The position numbers and the translations under genes are program-made. Under the pieces are notes generated by a model. That model worked only from the letters and a program-made list of their open reading frames with translations. It was not told the origin of the DNA and ran no database searches. A stretch of 9,531 bases of DNA, from the NCBI GenBank assembly GCA_902761265.1, contig CACWJV010000067.1, forward strand, positions 1 to 9,531, written 5' to 3'. The stretch comes from Oscillospiraceae bacterium. Its GTDB lineage: Bacteria; Bacillota; Clostridia; Oscillospirales; Acutalibacteraceae. The first letter of the stretch is position 1; every line of letters starts with the position of its first letter. This document shows positions 1 to 5,782 of the stretch, piece after piece.

Positions 1-171
1 ACCAAGATCATCATCGCCCAGCGTATCACGTCCATCATGGACGCCGACCGCATCCTTGTGCTGGACAACGGCAGAATCAACGGTCTGGGCACGCATGAAG
101 AGCTTTTGAAAAACAACGAAATCTATCACGAGATCTTCGTCTCGCAGCAGGAAGGGGTGTTGGCGCAATGA
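1..171 (+). CDS. ABC exporter half-transporter, C-terminal end only (partial)
   Basis: Reading frame 1 is open from the window edge to a TGA at 169-171 and gives the last 56 residues of an ABC exporter nucleotide-binding domain. The visible part begins with the H-switch region, reading TKIIIAQRITS where a canonical ATPase has AHR. It continues through the usual strand (RILVLDNGRI) and the GTHEELL helix to the C-terminus. The glutamine in place of the switch histidine is known from the degenerate-site subunit of heterodimeric type IV exporters such as TM287/288 and BmrCD, so this is probably that subunit. It overlaps the next gene by 4 nt (ATGA), which supports translational coupling and a heterodimer. 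Walker A, signature and membrane domain lie outside the window, so the substrate cannot be judged. Confidence 0.9.
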   Translation, partial: TKIIIAQRITSIMDADRILVLDNGRINGLGTHEELLKNNEIYHEIFVSQQEGVLAQ

Positions 172-2285
172 GCGAAGAAAACAAAACGCTGCGTCCCGAT
201 TTGCAGGAGACAGCCGAAGCGCCTGTGACGCCGACGCCGGAGGAGACCCCCGCGCCCGAAGCGCCGACTGCCGAAGCACCCGCGGCCGAAGCGCCTGCTG
301 CCGAAGCGCCGGCGGAATCCGAATCTGCGGCAAAGAAAAAGCCCGGCCGCCGCGGCAAAAAGCAAAAAAGCGAAGATGAGATGACCGAGGAGGAAAAAAA
401 GGAAGCCGAAAAGAAAAAGCGCAACAAGCCGAAAAACACCAAGGAATCGGCGAAACGGCTGCTCAAGTATATCGGCGAACACAAGGTGCGGCTCGTGATC
501 GTGGCGCTCCTTGTCATCTCCTCCACGGCGGTCAGCGCGCTGTCGGCGCTGCTGATCCGGCCGATCTACGCCACAGTGCAAAGCGTGGTGCTCGGCGAAA
601 TGACCGACGGCGACGCCGCAATCGCCAAAATCGGGCGCTATCTGCTCGTGCTTTCCGTCGCCTATCTGCTCGCGTCCGCGTTCCAGCTTTTGTATACGCG
701 CATCATGCTCAACGTGTCGGTCAAAACCGTGACCAAGCTGCGCCGCGATCTGTTCAACCACTTGCAGGGTCTGCCCGTGAGCTGGTTTGACAAGCGCAAA
801 ACCGGCGAAGTGATGAGCCACTTCACGTCCGACGTCAACCGTGTGAACGATCTCGTGTCCGACTCGTTCCCGACGATCATCTCCTCCACGATTCAGGCGG
901 TTATGACGATCGTTTTGATGGTTACGTTCAGCTGGAAGATCACGCTGACGCTGACCTTCGCCGTGGCGCTGATGGTGCTGACGGTTATCGTGATCACCAA
1001 TAAAGTTTCGCCCCTGTTTAAAAAATCGCAAAAGGCGATTGCCGCGTGCAACGGCTATATCGAGGAATACATCATGGGCATCAAGGCGGTCAAGGTGTTC
1101 TGCTATGAGGAACGCAGCAAAGCCCGGTTCCGCGAGCTGAACGAAAACTACCGCAAGATCGGCGTCAAAGCGAATATCATCAGCGGCTTCATGGGCCCGA
1201 TTATGAGCATGATCTCGCGGCTCAACTATGTGCTTGCCATCACGCTCGGCACAATCAGCGTCACACGCGGCCACATGGATGTGCCGACGCTGACCACCTA
1301 TCTGAGCTACGCCTCCGGCTACGGCGGTCCGATCGTCTCTATTGCCGGTACCTACAGCGCTATGATCTCGGCCATCGCCGGCGCGGAGCGTATTTTTGAA
1401 GTGCTCGACACGCCGTTTGAAACCGATGAGGGCAAGGTGCAGCTTGCGCGCATCATCGCCAAAGAGATGGGTTGGGAGGAGACCGAAGACGCGGACGGCA
1501 CGCTCGCCTGGAAAGTGCCGCAGGACGACGGCTCCGTCAAGTTCGTGCCCGTCAAATGCGACGTCGATATTTCCCACGTCAACTTTGCCTATGTGGCGGA
1601 CAAGCCGGTGCTCAAGGATGTATCCGCCCACGCCAACAGCGGCGAAAAGCTGGCGTTTGTCGGCTCCACCGGCGCGGGCAAAACGACCATCACGAATTTG
1701 ATTAACCGCTTCTACGAGATCGAGGAAGGCGAAATCACGATCGACGGTATTTCGATCAAAGAAATCAAAAAAGACGATCTGCGCCATTCGATGGCGTTTG
1801 TGCTCCAGGACGCAAAGCTGTTTGCCGGTACGATCAAAGACAATATCCGCTACGGCAAACTTGACGCAACCGACGACGAGATCGTTGCCGCCGCGAAGCT
1901 TGCCAACGCGCACTCCTTCATCATGAAGCTGCCCAACGGCTACGATACCGAGCTGCGGGCCGACGGGATGAATATCAGCGCCGGCGAAGCGCAGTTGATC
2001 AACATTGCGCGCGCCGCCGTGGCCAACCGGCCACTGCTGGTGCTCGATGAGGCGACCAGCTCCGTCGATACGCGCACCGAGCGCAAAATCGAGATCGGTA
2101 TGGATCAACTGATGAAAGATAAAACGGTGCTGGTCATCGCCCACCGGCTCTCCACGGTGCGCAACTCCGACGACATTGTGGTGCTTGAGGGCGGCGAAGT
2201 GATTGAACACGGCAATCACGACGAATTGATTGCGCTGGGCCAAAAGTATTATCAGCTTTATACCGGACTGTACGAGATGACGTAA
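168..2285 (+). CDS. Heterodimeric ABC exporter subunit (fused membrane domain and ATPase), multidrug type
   Basis: This 705-residue half-transporter exports a hydrophobic or peptide-like substrate from the cytoplasm, jointly with the partner whose end lies just upstream. Residues 1 to about 100 are a hydrophilic extension: an acidic Ala-Pro-Glu repeat (30-49), then a Lys/Glu-rich stretch. The six-helix exporter domain runs from about 109 to 400. Residues 415-463 form a longer than usual linker containing the segment AWKVPQDDGSVKFVPV. The ATPase domain follows, with an A-loop Tyr near 475, Walker A GSTGAGKT (499-506), Q-loop FVLQD, Walker B LLVLDE with the catalytic Glu at 628, and the switch His at 659 (IAHRLST). 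The ABC signature at 602-607 reads NISAGE instead of LSGGQ. Catalytic Glu and His here, with a poor signature here and Gln for His in the partner, match the asymmetric-site exporter class. The ATG overlaps the upstream stop. Substrate unknown. Confidence 0.93.
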   Translation: MSEENKTLRPDLQETAEAPVTPTPEETPAPEAPTAEAPAAEAPAAEAPAESESAAKKKPGRRGKKQKSEDEMTEEEKKEAEKKKRNKPKNTKESAKRLLKYIGEHKVRLVIVALLVISSTAVSALSALLIRPIYATVQSVVLGEMTDGDAAIAKIGRYLLVLSVAYLLASAFQLLYTRIMLNVSVKTVTKLRRDLFNHLQGLPVSWFDKRKTGEVMSHFTSDVNRVNDLVSDSFPTIISSTIQAVMTIVLMVTFSWKITLTLTFAVALMVLTVIVITNKVSPLFKKSQKAIAACNGYIEEYIMGIKAVKVFCYEERSKARFRELNENYRKIGVKANIISGFMGPIMSMISRLNYVLAITLGTISVTRGHMDVPTLTTYLSYASGYGGPIVSIAGTYSAMISAIAGAERIFEVLDTPFETDEGKVQLARIIAKEMGWEETEDADGTLAWKVPQDDGSVKFVPVKCDVDISHVNFAYVADKPVLKDVSAHANSGEKLAFVGSTGAGKTTITNLINRFYEIEEGEITIDGISIKEIKKDDLRHSMAFVLQDAKLFAGTIKDNIRYGKLDATDDEIVAAAKLANAHSFIMKLPNGYDTELRADGMNISAGEAQLINIARAAVANRPLLVLDEATSSVDTRTERKIEIGMDQLMKDKTVLVIAHRLSTVRNSDDIVVLEGGEVIEHGNHDELIALGQKYYQLYTGLYEMT
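255..314 (+). repeat. Four tandem 15-nt coding repeats (x-Glu-Ala-Pro-x)
   Basis: Four in-frame 15-nt units of the form gccgaagcgccNNN lie at 255-269, 270-284, 285-299 and 300-314. They encode PEAPT followed by three AEAPA units in the N-terminal extension of the exporter subunit. Unit length is a multiple of three, so copy-number change would keep the frame. The units differ mainly at third codon positions. Confidence 0.85.
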
Positions 2286-2291
2286 GCCGGA

Positions 2292-2327
2292 TAACAAGAA
2301 AGCAAGAAGCAAGAAACAAGAAACAGG
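2292..2327 (+). repeat. Purine-rich heptamer tandem repeat between convergent genes
   Basis: Five near-identical units follow one another directly after the exporter stop codon: TAACAAG (2292-2298), AAAGCAAG (2299-2306, one base longer), AAGCAAG (2307-2313), AAACAAG (2314-2320) and AAACAGG (2321-2327). The strand read by the converging minus-strand gene is correspondingly pyrimidine- and T-rich (CTTGTTT-like). It lies immediately beyond the hairpin at 2331-2351 and may serve as the U-rich tail of a terminator for that gene. Confidence 0.75.
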
Positions 2328-2330
2328 AAA

Positions 2331-2357
2331 CCCTCCGCTTGCAACGGAGGGCTTTTT
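2331..2357 (+). terminator. Rho-independent terminator of the exporter operon, probably bidirectional
   Basis: A perfect 7-bp GC-rich stem, CCCTCCG (2331-2337) with CGGAGGG (2345-2351), encloses the loop CTTGCAA and is followed by C and five T (2353-2357). It sits 45 nt after the exporter stop codon. On the minus strand the same stem is followed by a T-rich heptamer tract, so it could also end transcription of the converging hydrolase gene, whose stop codon is 15 nt beyond the T-run. Confidence 0.88.
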
Positions 2358-2371
2358 GCTGTATAATGCTG

Positions 2372-3247
2372 TCAGATCCTGTGATAGACCAGCTTGCCGT
2401 TTTCGATCGTCGCCGTAAGCGCGCCGTCTTCGATCAGCGCCTGCAGATAGATGCGCACGGTAAACGTGAGCTTGGCGTATTTGTCCATATCGAGGTCGAT
2501 CCCGAAGTCGTGCGTGACAGCGGCAAAGATGTCTTCGAACGTCCGGTCGTCGCTGCGCGCGAGGATGAAGGCCTTGTTGTCAAGCAGCGCCTGCTCGTTG
2601 CGGCGGCACAGCGGCGCGATATCGTCCGTGGCCGGCGTGTGCGACGGCACAAAGCAGTCGCCCTTGAGCGTTTCGAGCATCCGAAGCGTGGCGACGCTTT
2701 TGTTGATATCGTAAAACAACGGCAGGTGGTAGCTGTCAAACGTCGATTGGTCCACCACGGCGTCGCCCAAAAACCACACGTTGTCCGGCGTTTGGATCCC
2801 GACCATGTTATAGCAGTGGCCGGGCAGAGGCAGCAGAGAAAACCCCGCGGGCAAAACGTCCGCCGTCAGCTCTTTGCATTTTGTGCCGACGGAGCGGAAA
2901 AAGAAATTGCGCTTCCGGTTGGTCGGCACGCCGAGATAGTAGTAGTTCGGCTCGAGCAGGTTTTCCTCAACGTAAAACGTCTCGATATGCGGCGCATAGA
3001 TTTCGCACCCGTAGGTGTCGCGGAAAAAGCGGTTGCCCGTGATATGGTCGATGTGGCAGTGCGTGTTATAGACGGCGCGTACCCGCAGGCCGCGGCTCTC
3101 GATTTCTTTGTTCAAATCGGAAACGCTCTTTTTATGGTCCCCGGAATCAATCAGCACACAGGTGCCGTCGCCGAGGTCATACATGCCGATATTGGAAAAG
3201 CATTTGAGATAATAGGTGTTGGTGGCGCACTGGATCAGTTGAAACAT
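2372..3247 (-). CDS. MBL-fold metallo-hydrolase
   Basis: The 291-residue product is a metallo-beta-lactamase-fold hydrolase, probably cytoplasmic since no signal peptide is seen. The metal-binding set is complete: HCHIDH at residues 63-68 (H63, H65, D67, H68), H144 in LPGH, D162 in FLGD, and H203 in PSHT. This is the binuclear-metal pattern of glyoxalase II-like and related MBL hydrolases. The region after about 215 looks helical and ends in a strand-like segment (ENGKLVYHRI), as in MBL proteins with a small C-terminal helical domain. The start MFQLIQ was chosen because GGAAGGAG lies 8 nt before it. The reading frame is open further upstream, but that extension runs through the promoter and has no better start site. 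The true substrate cannot be told from sequence: thioester, lactone and phosphodiester hydrolases all share this motif. It converges on the exporter operon and diverges from the SLOG gene. Confidence 0.92.
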   Translation of the reverse strand: MFQLIQCATNTYYLKCFSNIGMYDLGDGTCVLIDSGDHKKSVSDLNKEIESRGLRVRAVYNTHCHIDHITGNRFFRDTYGCEIYAPHIETFYVEENLLEPNYYYLGVPTNRKRNFFFRSVGTKCKELTADVLPAGFSLLPLPGHCYNMVGIQTPDNVWFLGDAVVDQSTFDSYHLPLFYDINKSVATLRMLETLKGDCFVPSHTPATDDIAPLCRRNEQALLDNKAFILARSDDRTFEDIFAAVTHDFGIDLDMDKYAKLTFTVRIYLQALIEDGALTATIENGKLVYHRI

Positions 3248-3255
3248 GCGTTTTT

Positions 3256-3263
3256 CTCCTTCC
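3256..3263 (-). promoter_or_regulatory. Ribosome binding site of the MBL hydrolase gene
   Basis: Read on the minus strand this is GGAAGGAG, 8 nt before the ATG at 3247-3245. It decides the start codon, because the reading frame stays open for another 74 codons upstream. Confidence 0.85.
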
Positions 3264-3278
3264 CGGATCATTCGTCCT

Positions 3279-3308
3279 ATTGTACCACAGATGCTTTCGC
3301 TATTGCAA
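3279..3308 (-). promoter_or_regulatory. Sigma-A type promoter for the MBL hydrolase gene
   Basis: On the minus strand TTGCAA (3308-3303) is followed after 18 nt by TACAAT (3284-3279). These are good matches to -35 TTGACA and -10 TATAAT at acceptable spacing. Transcription would begin about 25 nt before the start codon, leaving a short leader that contains the ribosome binding site. The -35 element lies only 18 nt from the start codon of the divergent plus-strand gene, so the two genes' control regions overlap. Confidence 0.7.
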
Positions 3309-3326
3309 GAGAAAGGAACCCGAAAG

Positions 3327-3692
3327 ATGAAAGTTGCAATCATCGGCTCGCGCGGCCTCAACATCCCGATTCCGGAAGACGCCATCCCGAAAGAAACCGA
3401 CCAGCTCGTTTCCGGCGCGGCAAACGGCATCGACCGGATGGCGCGTGCGTTCGCGATTGAACACCACATCCAGATCCTCGAGGTGCTGCCGGACTATGCG
3501 CTGTTCGGCCGCCAGGCGCCGCTGCAGCGCAACGACGCGATCGTGGACTACGCGGACTTTGTGCTGGCAATCTGGGACGGCCGCAGCCGCGGCACAAAGT
3601 ATGTGATCGACCGCTGCCGCAAAACGGGTACGCCGGTGCGCGTGCTGCTGGCGGACGCACAGGGAAAATTGACAAATATAGACGAAAAATGA
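3327..3692 (+). CDS. SLOG-family (DUF2493/YspA-like) putative nucleotide-binding protein
   Basis: This small 121-residue Rossmann-like protein has the signature elements of the SLOG superfamily, which also includes DprA and LOG/lysine-decarboxylase-like proteins. MKVAIIGSRG at 1-10 forms the first strand and phosphate loop. SGAANGIDRMA at 29-39 is the second glycine-rich motif. PLQRND (65-70) and IWDGRSRGT (82-90) match conserved DUF2493 motifs. It is expected to be cytoplasmic and to bind a nucleotide or related ligand, but no reaction is established for this subfamily. The start is the ATG with AAGGA 9 nt upstream. An in-frame ATG 27 codons earlier lacks a ribosome binding site and overlaps the divergent gene's start. 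It shares a 79-nt intergenic region with the MBL hydrolase gene. No convincing plus-strand promoter was found there. Confidence 0.85.
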   Translation: MKVAIIGSRGLNIPIPEDAIPKETDQLVSGAANGIDRMARAFAIEHHIQILEVLPDYALFGRQAPLQRNDAIVDYADFVLAIWDGRSRGTKYVIDRCRKTGTPVRVLLADAQGKLTNIDEK

Positions 3693-3765
3693 ACAAAAGG
3701 TTGTCGTTGTGCAATCTATACAAGAAATTTTTGTCACACTTTTTTAAGTTTTATAAAAAGAAGTA

Positions 3766-3794
3766 TTGCAAAAAACGACAGGTTTTGATAGAAT
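3766..3794 (+). promoter_or_regulatory. Sigma-A type promoter of the xpt-nucleoside transporter cluster
   Basis: TTGCAA (3766-3771), a 17-nt spacer, then TAGAAT (3789-3794), in an AT-rich intergenic stretch (3693-3831) that contrasts with the GC-rich genes. Transcription would start near 3801, giving a leader of only about 30 nt before the xpt ATG at 3832. The leader carries GGAAGGCGG (3813-3821) as ribosome binding site. The AT-rich part upstream (3693-3765) shows only a weak hairpin (ACAAGAAATTTTTGT) followed by a T-run near 3740, which might end the SLOG transcript. Confidence 0.72.
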
Positions 3795-3831
3795 GGTTAT
3801 ACAGAAAAACCCGGAAGGCGGTTGACCCAAA

Positions 3832-4401
3832 ATGGAATTGCTCGAAGCGCGTATTCGCAAGGACGGAAAATTGTTTCCGGGTAACATTCTGAAGGTGGAT
3901 TCGTTTTTGAACCACCAGATGGATATCGATCTGCTCAACGAGATCGGCAAAGAATTTCATAGATTATATCAAGACTGCGAAGTTAACAAAATTCTGACCA
4001 TCGAGGCCTCCGGCATCGGGATCGCGTGTATAACTGCGCAGTATTTTCATTGTCCGGTTCTGTTTGCCAAAAAGACCAAAACCAAAAACATCGCCGCCGC
4101 GGTCTATAAGACCGAGGTCAAATCCTACACCCACGGCACAACCTATGACGTGATCGTTTCCAAAGAGTTTCTCCACAAAGGCGACCGCGTGCTGATCATC
4201 GACGATTTTCTTGCCGAGGGCAACGCGCTGTTCGGTCTCATCGACCTTTGCCGCCAGGCGGGCGCCGAAGTGGTCGGCTGCGGGATCGCGATTGAAAAAT
4301 CGTTCCAACCCGGCGCGCAGCGGCTGCGCAAGGCCGGCGTGCGGGTGGAATCGCTCGCCATGATCGATTCGATGGACGACGGCGAAATCAAATTCAGGTA
4401 A
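3832..4401 (+). CDS. xpt: Xanthine phosphoribosyltransferase
   Basis: The 189-residue product matches the full length of bacterial Xpt, the cytoplasmic salvage enzyme that joins xanthine to PRPP to give XMP and pyrophosphate. Visible family features are the N-terminal MELLEARI and KVDSFLNHQMD (21-31), the TIEASGIG loop (56-63), the FAKKTKTKN segment (78-86), and the type I phosphoribosyltransferase PRPP loop VLIIDDFLAEGNA (120-132). IEKSFQPG (154-161) and the C-terminal RVESLAMI (171-178) are typical of Xpt rather than of adenine or hypoxanthine enzymes. It is first in a probable operon: 53 nt separate it from the nucleoside-binding lipoprotein gene, with no clear terminator between them. A hairpin of only 4 bp (GCAC/GTGC, 4405-4417) lies there and lacks a T-run. 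No purine riboswitch precedes it. Confidence 0.95.
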   Translation: MELLEARIRKDGKLFPGNILKVDSFLNHQMDIDLLNEIGKEFHRLYQDCEVNKILTIEASGIGIACITAQYFHCPVLFAKKTKTKNIAAAVYKTEVKSYTHGTTYDVIVSKEFLHKGDRVLIIDDFLAEGNALFGLIDLCRQAGAEVVGCGIAIEKSFQPGAQRLRKAGVRVESLAMIDSMDDGEIKFR

Positions 4402-4454
4402 ATCGCACTGTAGGTGCATTACAAAAAACTATCTTTCAAACGGAGGAAAACAGC

Positions 4455-5645
4455 ATGAAAAAAATTCTTGCAGTGCTGCTCGCTGCCGTGCTCGTTCTTG
4501 CACTGGCTGCCTGCGGCGGAAACACCAGCGACGAAGCGAAGGATTTCAAGGCCGGTTTCATCTTCCTGCACGATGAAAACTCCACCTATGACCTCAACTT
4601 CATCAACGCAGCGAAACAGGCTTGCGAAAACCTGGGCATCACCCCGATCCTGAAGACCAACATCGACGAGTCCAACGACTGCTATGAAGCGGCGGCAGAC
4701 CTTGTCGACAGCGGCTGCGGTTTCGTGTTTGCCGACTCTTTCGGCCATGAATCCTTCATGATCCAGGCTGCGAAGGAATTCCCCGACGTGCAGTTCGCCC
4801 ATGCGACCGGCACCCGTGCCCACACCGAAAACCTGCCCAACTATGCCAACGCGTTCGCTTCCATCTATGAAGGCCGTTACCTTGCCGGCGTTGCCGCAGG
4901 TCTCAAGCTGAACCAGATGATCGAAGAAGGCAAGATCACCGCGGAAGAAGCGAAGATCGGTTATGTCGGCGCTTTCACCTATGCGGAAGTGATTTCCGGC
5001 TACACCAGCTTCTATCTTGGTGCGAAATCCATCTGCCCGAGCGCAACGATGGAAGTGCAGTTCACCGGTTCCTGGTATGACGAAACTGCAGAAAAAGAAG
5101 CTGCGACATTGCTGATCAACGATAAGTGTGTGCTGATCTCCCAGCACGCCGACTCTATGGGCGCACCGACCGCTTGCGAAACCGCAGGTGTCCCGAACGT
5201 GTCCTACAACGGCAGCACCCAGAGCGCTTGCCCGAACACCTTCATCGTCTCCTCCCGCATCGACTGGACGCCGTATCTTGAGTATGCCATCAAGGCTGCG
5301 ATGGAAGGCAAAGAGGTCGATAAGGACTGGACCGGTACGCTTGCAACCGCTTCCGTGGTGCTGACCGACGTCAACGAAACTGCGGCTGCCCCGGGCACCG
5401 TGGAAAAGATTGAAGAAGTCAAGGCCGGCTTGGAAGACGGTTCCATCCATGTCTTTGATACCGCCAACTTCACTGTCGACGGCAAAACGCTTGACAGCTA
5501 CATGGCCGACGTTGACACCGACGAAGCCTATCAGGGCGACACCGAAGTCATTTCCGACGGTTACTTCCATGAATCCGAGTTCCGCAGTGCTCCGTATTTC
5601 GATCTTCGCATCGACGGCATCACGCTGCTCAACGAAAAGTTCTAA
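4455..5645 (+). CDS. BMP-family (BmpA/PnrA/NupN-like) nucleoside-binding lipoprotein of an ABC importer
   Basis: This 396-residue extracellular solute-binding lipoprotein has a signal peptide at residues 1-19 (MKKILAV start, hydrophobic core) ending in the lipobox LAAC, so C20 would be lipidated and anchor it outside the membrane. The mature part has the BMP/Med fold pattern: KAGFIFLHDENSTYDLNF near the start, FVFADSFGHES, the ATGTRAHTENLPNYANAF segment, and YEGRYLAGVAAGL. In characterised members (Treponema PnrA, Lactococcus BmpA, Bacillus NupN) the ligand is a purine or general nucleoside; substrate here is inferred from family and from neighbouring xpt. The start follows GGAGG (4442-4446) at good spacing. 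Codon choice looks more restricted than in neighbours, as expected for an abundant protein. Two stem-loops follow before the ATPase gene. Confidence 0.93.
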   Translation: MKKILAVLLAAVLVLALAACGGNTSDEAKDFKAGFIFLHDENSTYDLNFINAAKQACENLGITPILKTNIDESNDCYEAAADLVDSGCGFVFADSFGHESFMIQAAKEFPDVQFAHATGTRAHTENLPNYANAFASIYEGRYLAGVAAGLKLNQMIEEGKITAEEAKIGYVGAFTYAEVISGYTSFYLGAKSICPSATMEVQFTGSWYDETAEKEAATLLINDKCVLISQHADSMGAPTACETAGVPNVSYNGSTQSACPNTFIVSSRIDWTPYLEYAIKAAMEGKEVDKDWTGTLATASVVLTDVNETAAAPGTVEKIEEVKAGLEDGSIHVFDTANFTVDGKTLDSYMADVDTDEAYQGDTEVISDGYFHESEFRSAPYFDLRIDGITLLNEKF

Positions 5646-5661
5646 GTTCTCGCATATGCAG

Positions 5662-5698
5662 CCCGGGCGGCGTTCGCGCCGTCCGGGATATCCCTTTT
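5662..5698 (+). terminator. GC-rich stem-loop after the lipoprotein gene, possible partial terminator
   Basis: CCCGGGCGGCG (5662-5672) pairs with CGCCGTCCGGG (5677-5687) over 11 positions, one of them G-U, closing a TTCG tetraloop. The downstream sequence ATATCCCTTTT (5688-5698) has only four T in a row and starts late, so termination is probably incomplete. It lies 16 nt after the lipoprotein stop codon. The tight stem would also protect the upstream message from 3' exonucleases. Confidence 0.72.
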
Positions 5699-5748
5699 AA
5701 AGTTGAAAAATACACTGATGTTTACCAGTGTATTTTTGAATTTTAAAG
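5695..5748 (+). terminator. Long AT-rich inverted repeat, second stem-loop before the ATPase gene
   Basis: AAAAATACACTG (5706-5717) and CAGTGTATTTTT (5726-5737) are perfect complements around an 8-nt loop. Beyond a single mismatch (5705/5738) pairing continues over a further 10 positions, with G-U at the 5702/5741 and 5695/5748 pairs, out to 5695 and 5748. The arm ends in a T-run, so it resembles an intrinsic terminator in either direction. Its 5' base overlaps the T-run of the preceding stem-loop, so the two may compete or act in series. The ATPase start is 34 nt further on. Confidence 0.72.
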
Positions 5749-5769
5749 CAAACGCAGTTTGCTGAAAGC

Positions 5770-5776
5770 AGGGGGA
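5770..5776 (+). promoter_or_regulatory. Ribosome binding site deciding a GTG start
   Basis: AGGGGGA, 6 nt before the GTG at 5783. It supports GTG over the in-frame TTG at 5759, which has no such site and would begin close behind the stem-loop. Confidence 0.7.
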
Positions 5777-5782
5777 ACGCAA

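Noticed and set aside
126..2312. A 728-codon open frame on the minus strand opposite the ABC exporter
   Set aside because: It is antisense to an unmistakable exporter gene; its His/Asp/Arg/Gly-rich translation is what the complement of GC-rich codons gives, and no family motif or ribosome binding site is present.
3246..3326. Earlier ATG (3246) as start of the SLOG protein
   Set aside because: It lacks a ribosome binding site, overlaps the divergent start codon in the CATG at 3245-3248, and adds 27 residues before the expected first strand MKVAIIGSRG.
2339..3460. Plus-strand 373-codon open frame through the hydrolase gene
   Set aside because: The minus strand holds all metal ligands of an MBL hydrolase with promoter and ribosome binding site; the plus frame is its shadow.
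3248..3469. N-terminal extension of the hydrolase up to 3469
   Set aside because: The extra 74 codons run through the ribosome binding site and promoter and into the SLOG gene; MFQLIQ with GGAAGGAG is the natural start.
3693..3765. Possible purine riboswitch before xpt
   Set aside because: No paired stems P1 to P3 or conserved loop sequences can be laid out, and the best promoter lies downstream of this stretch.
4405..4417. Small inverted repeat GCAC-TGTAG-GTGC between xpt and the lipoprotein gene
   Set aside because: Only four base pairs and no T-run; expected by chance, not a terminator or operator that can be supported.
5759..5782. TTG at 5759 as start of the importer ATPase
   Set aside because: No ribosome binding site precedes it and it lies just behind the stem-loop; GTG 5783 has AGGGGGA at the right distance and gives a family-like N-terminus.
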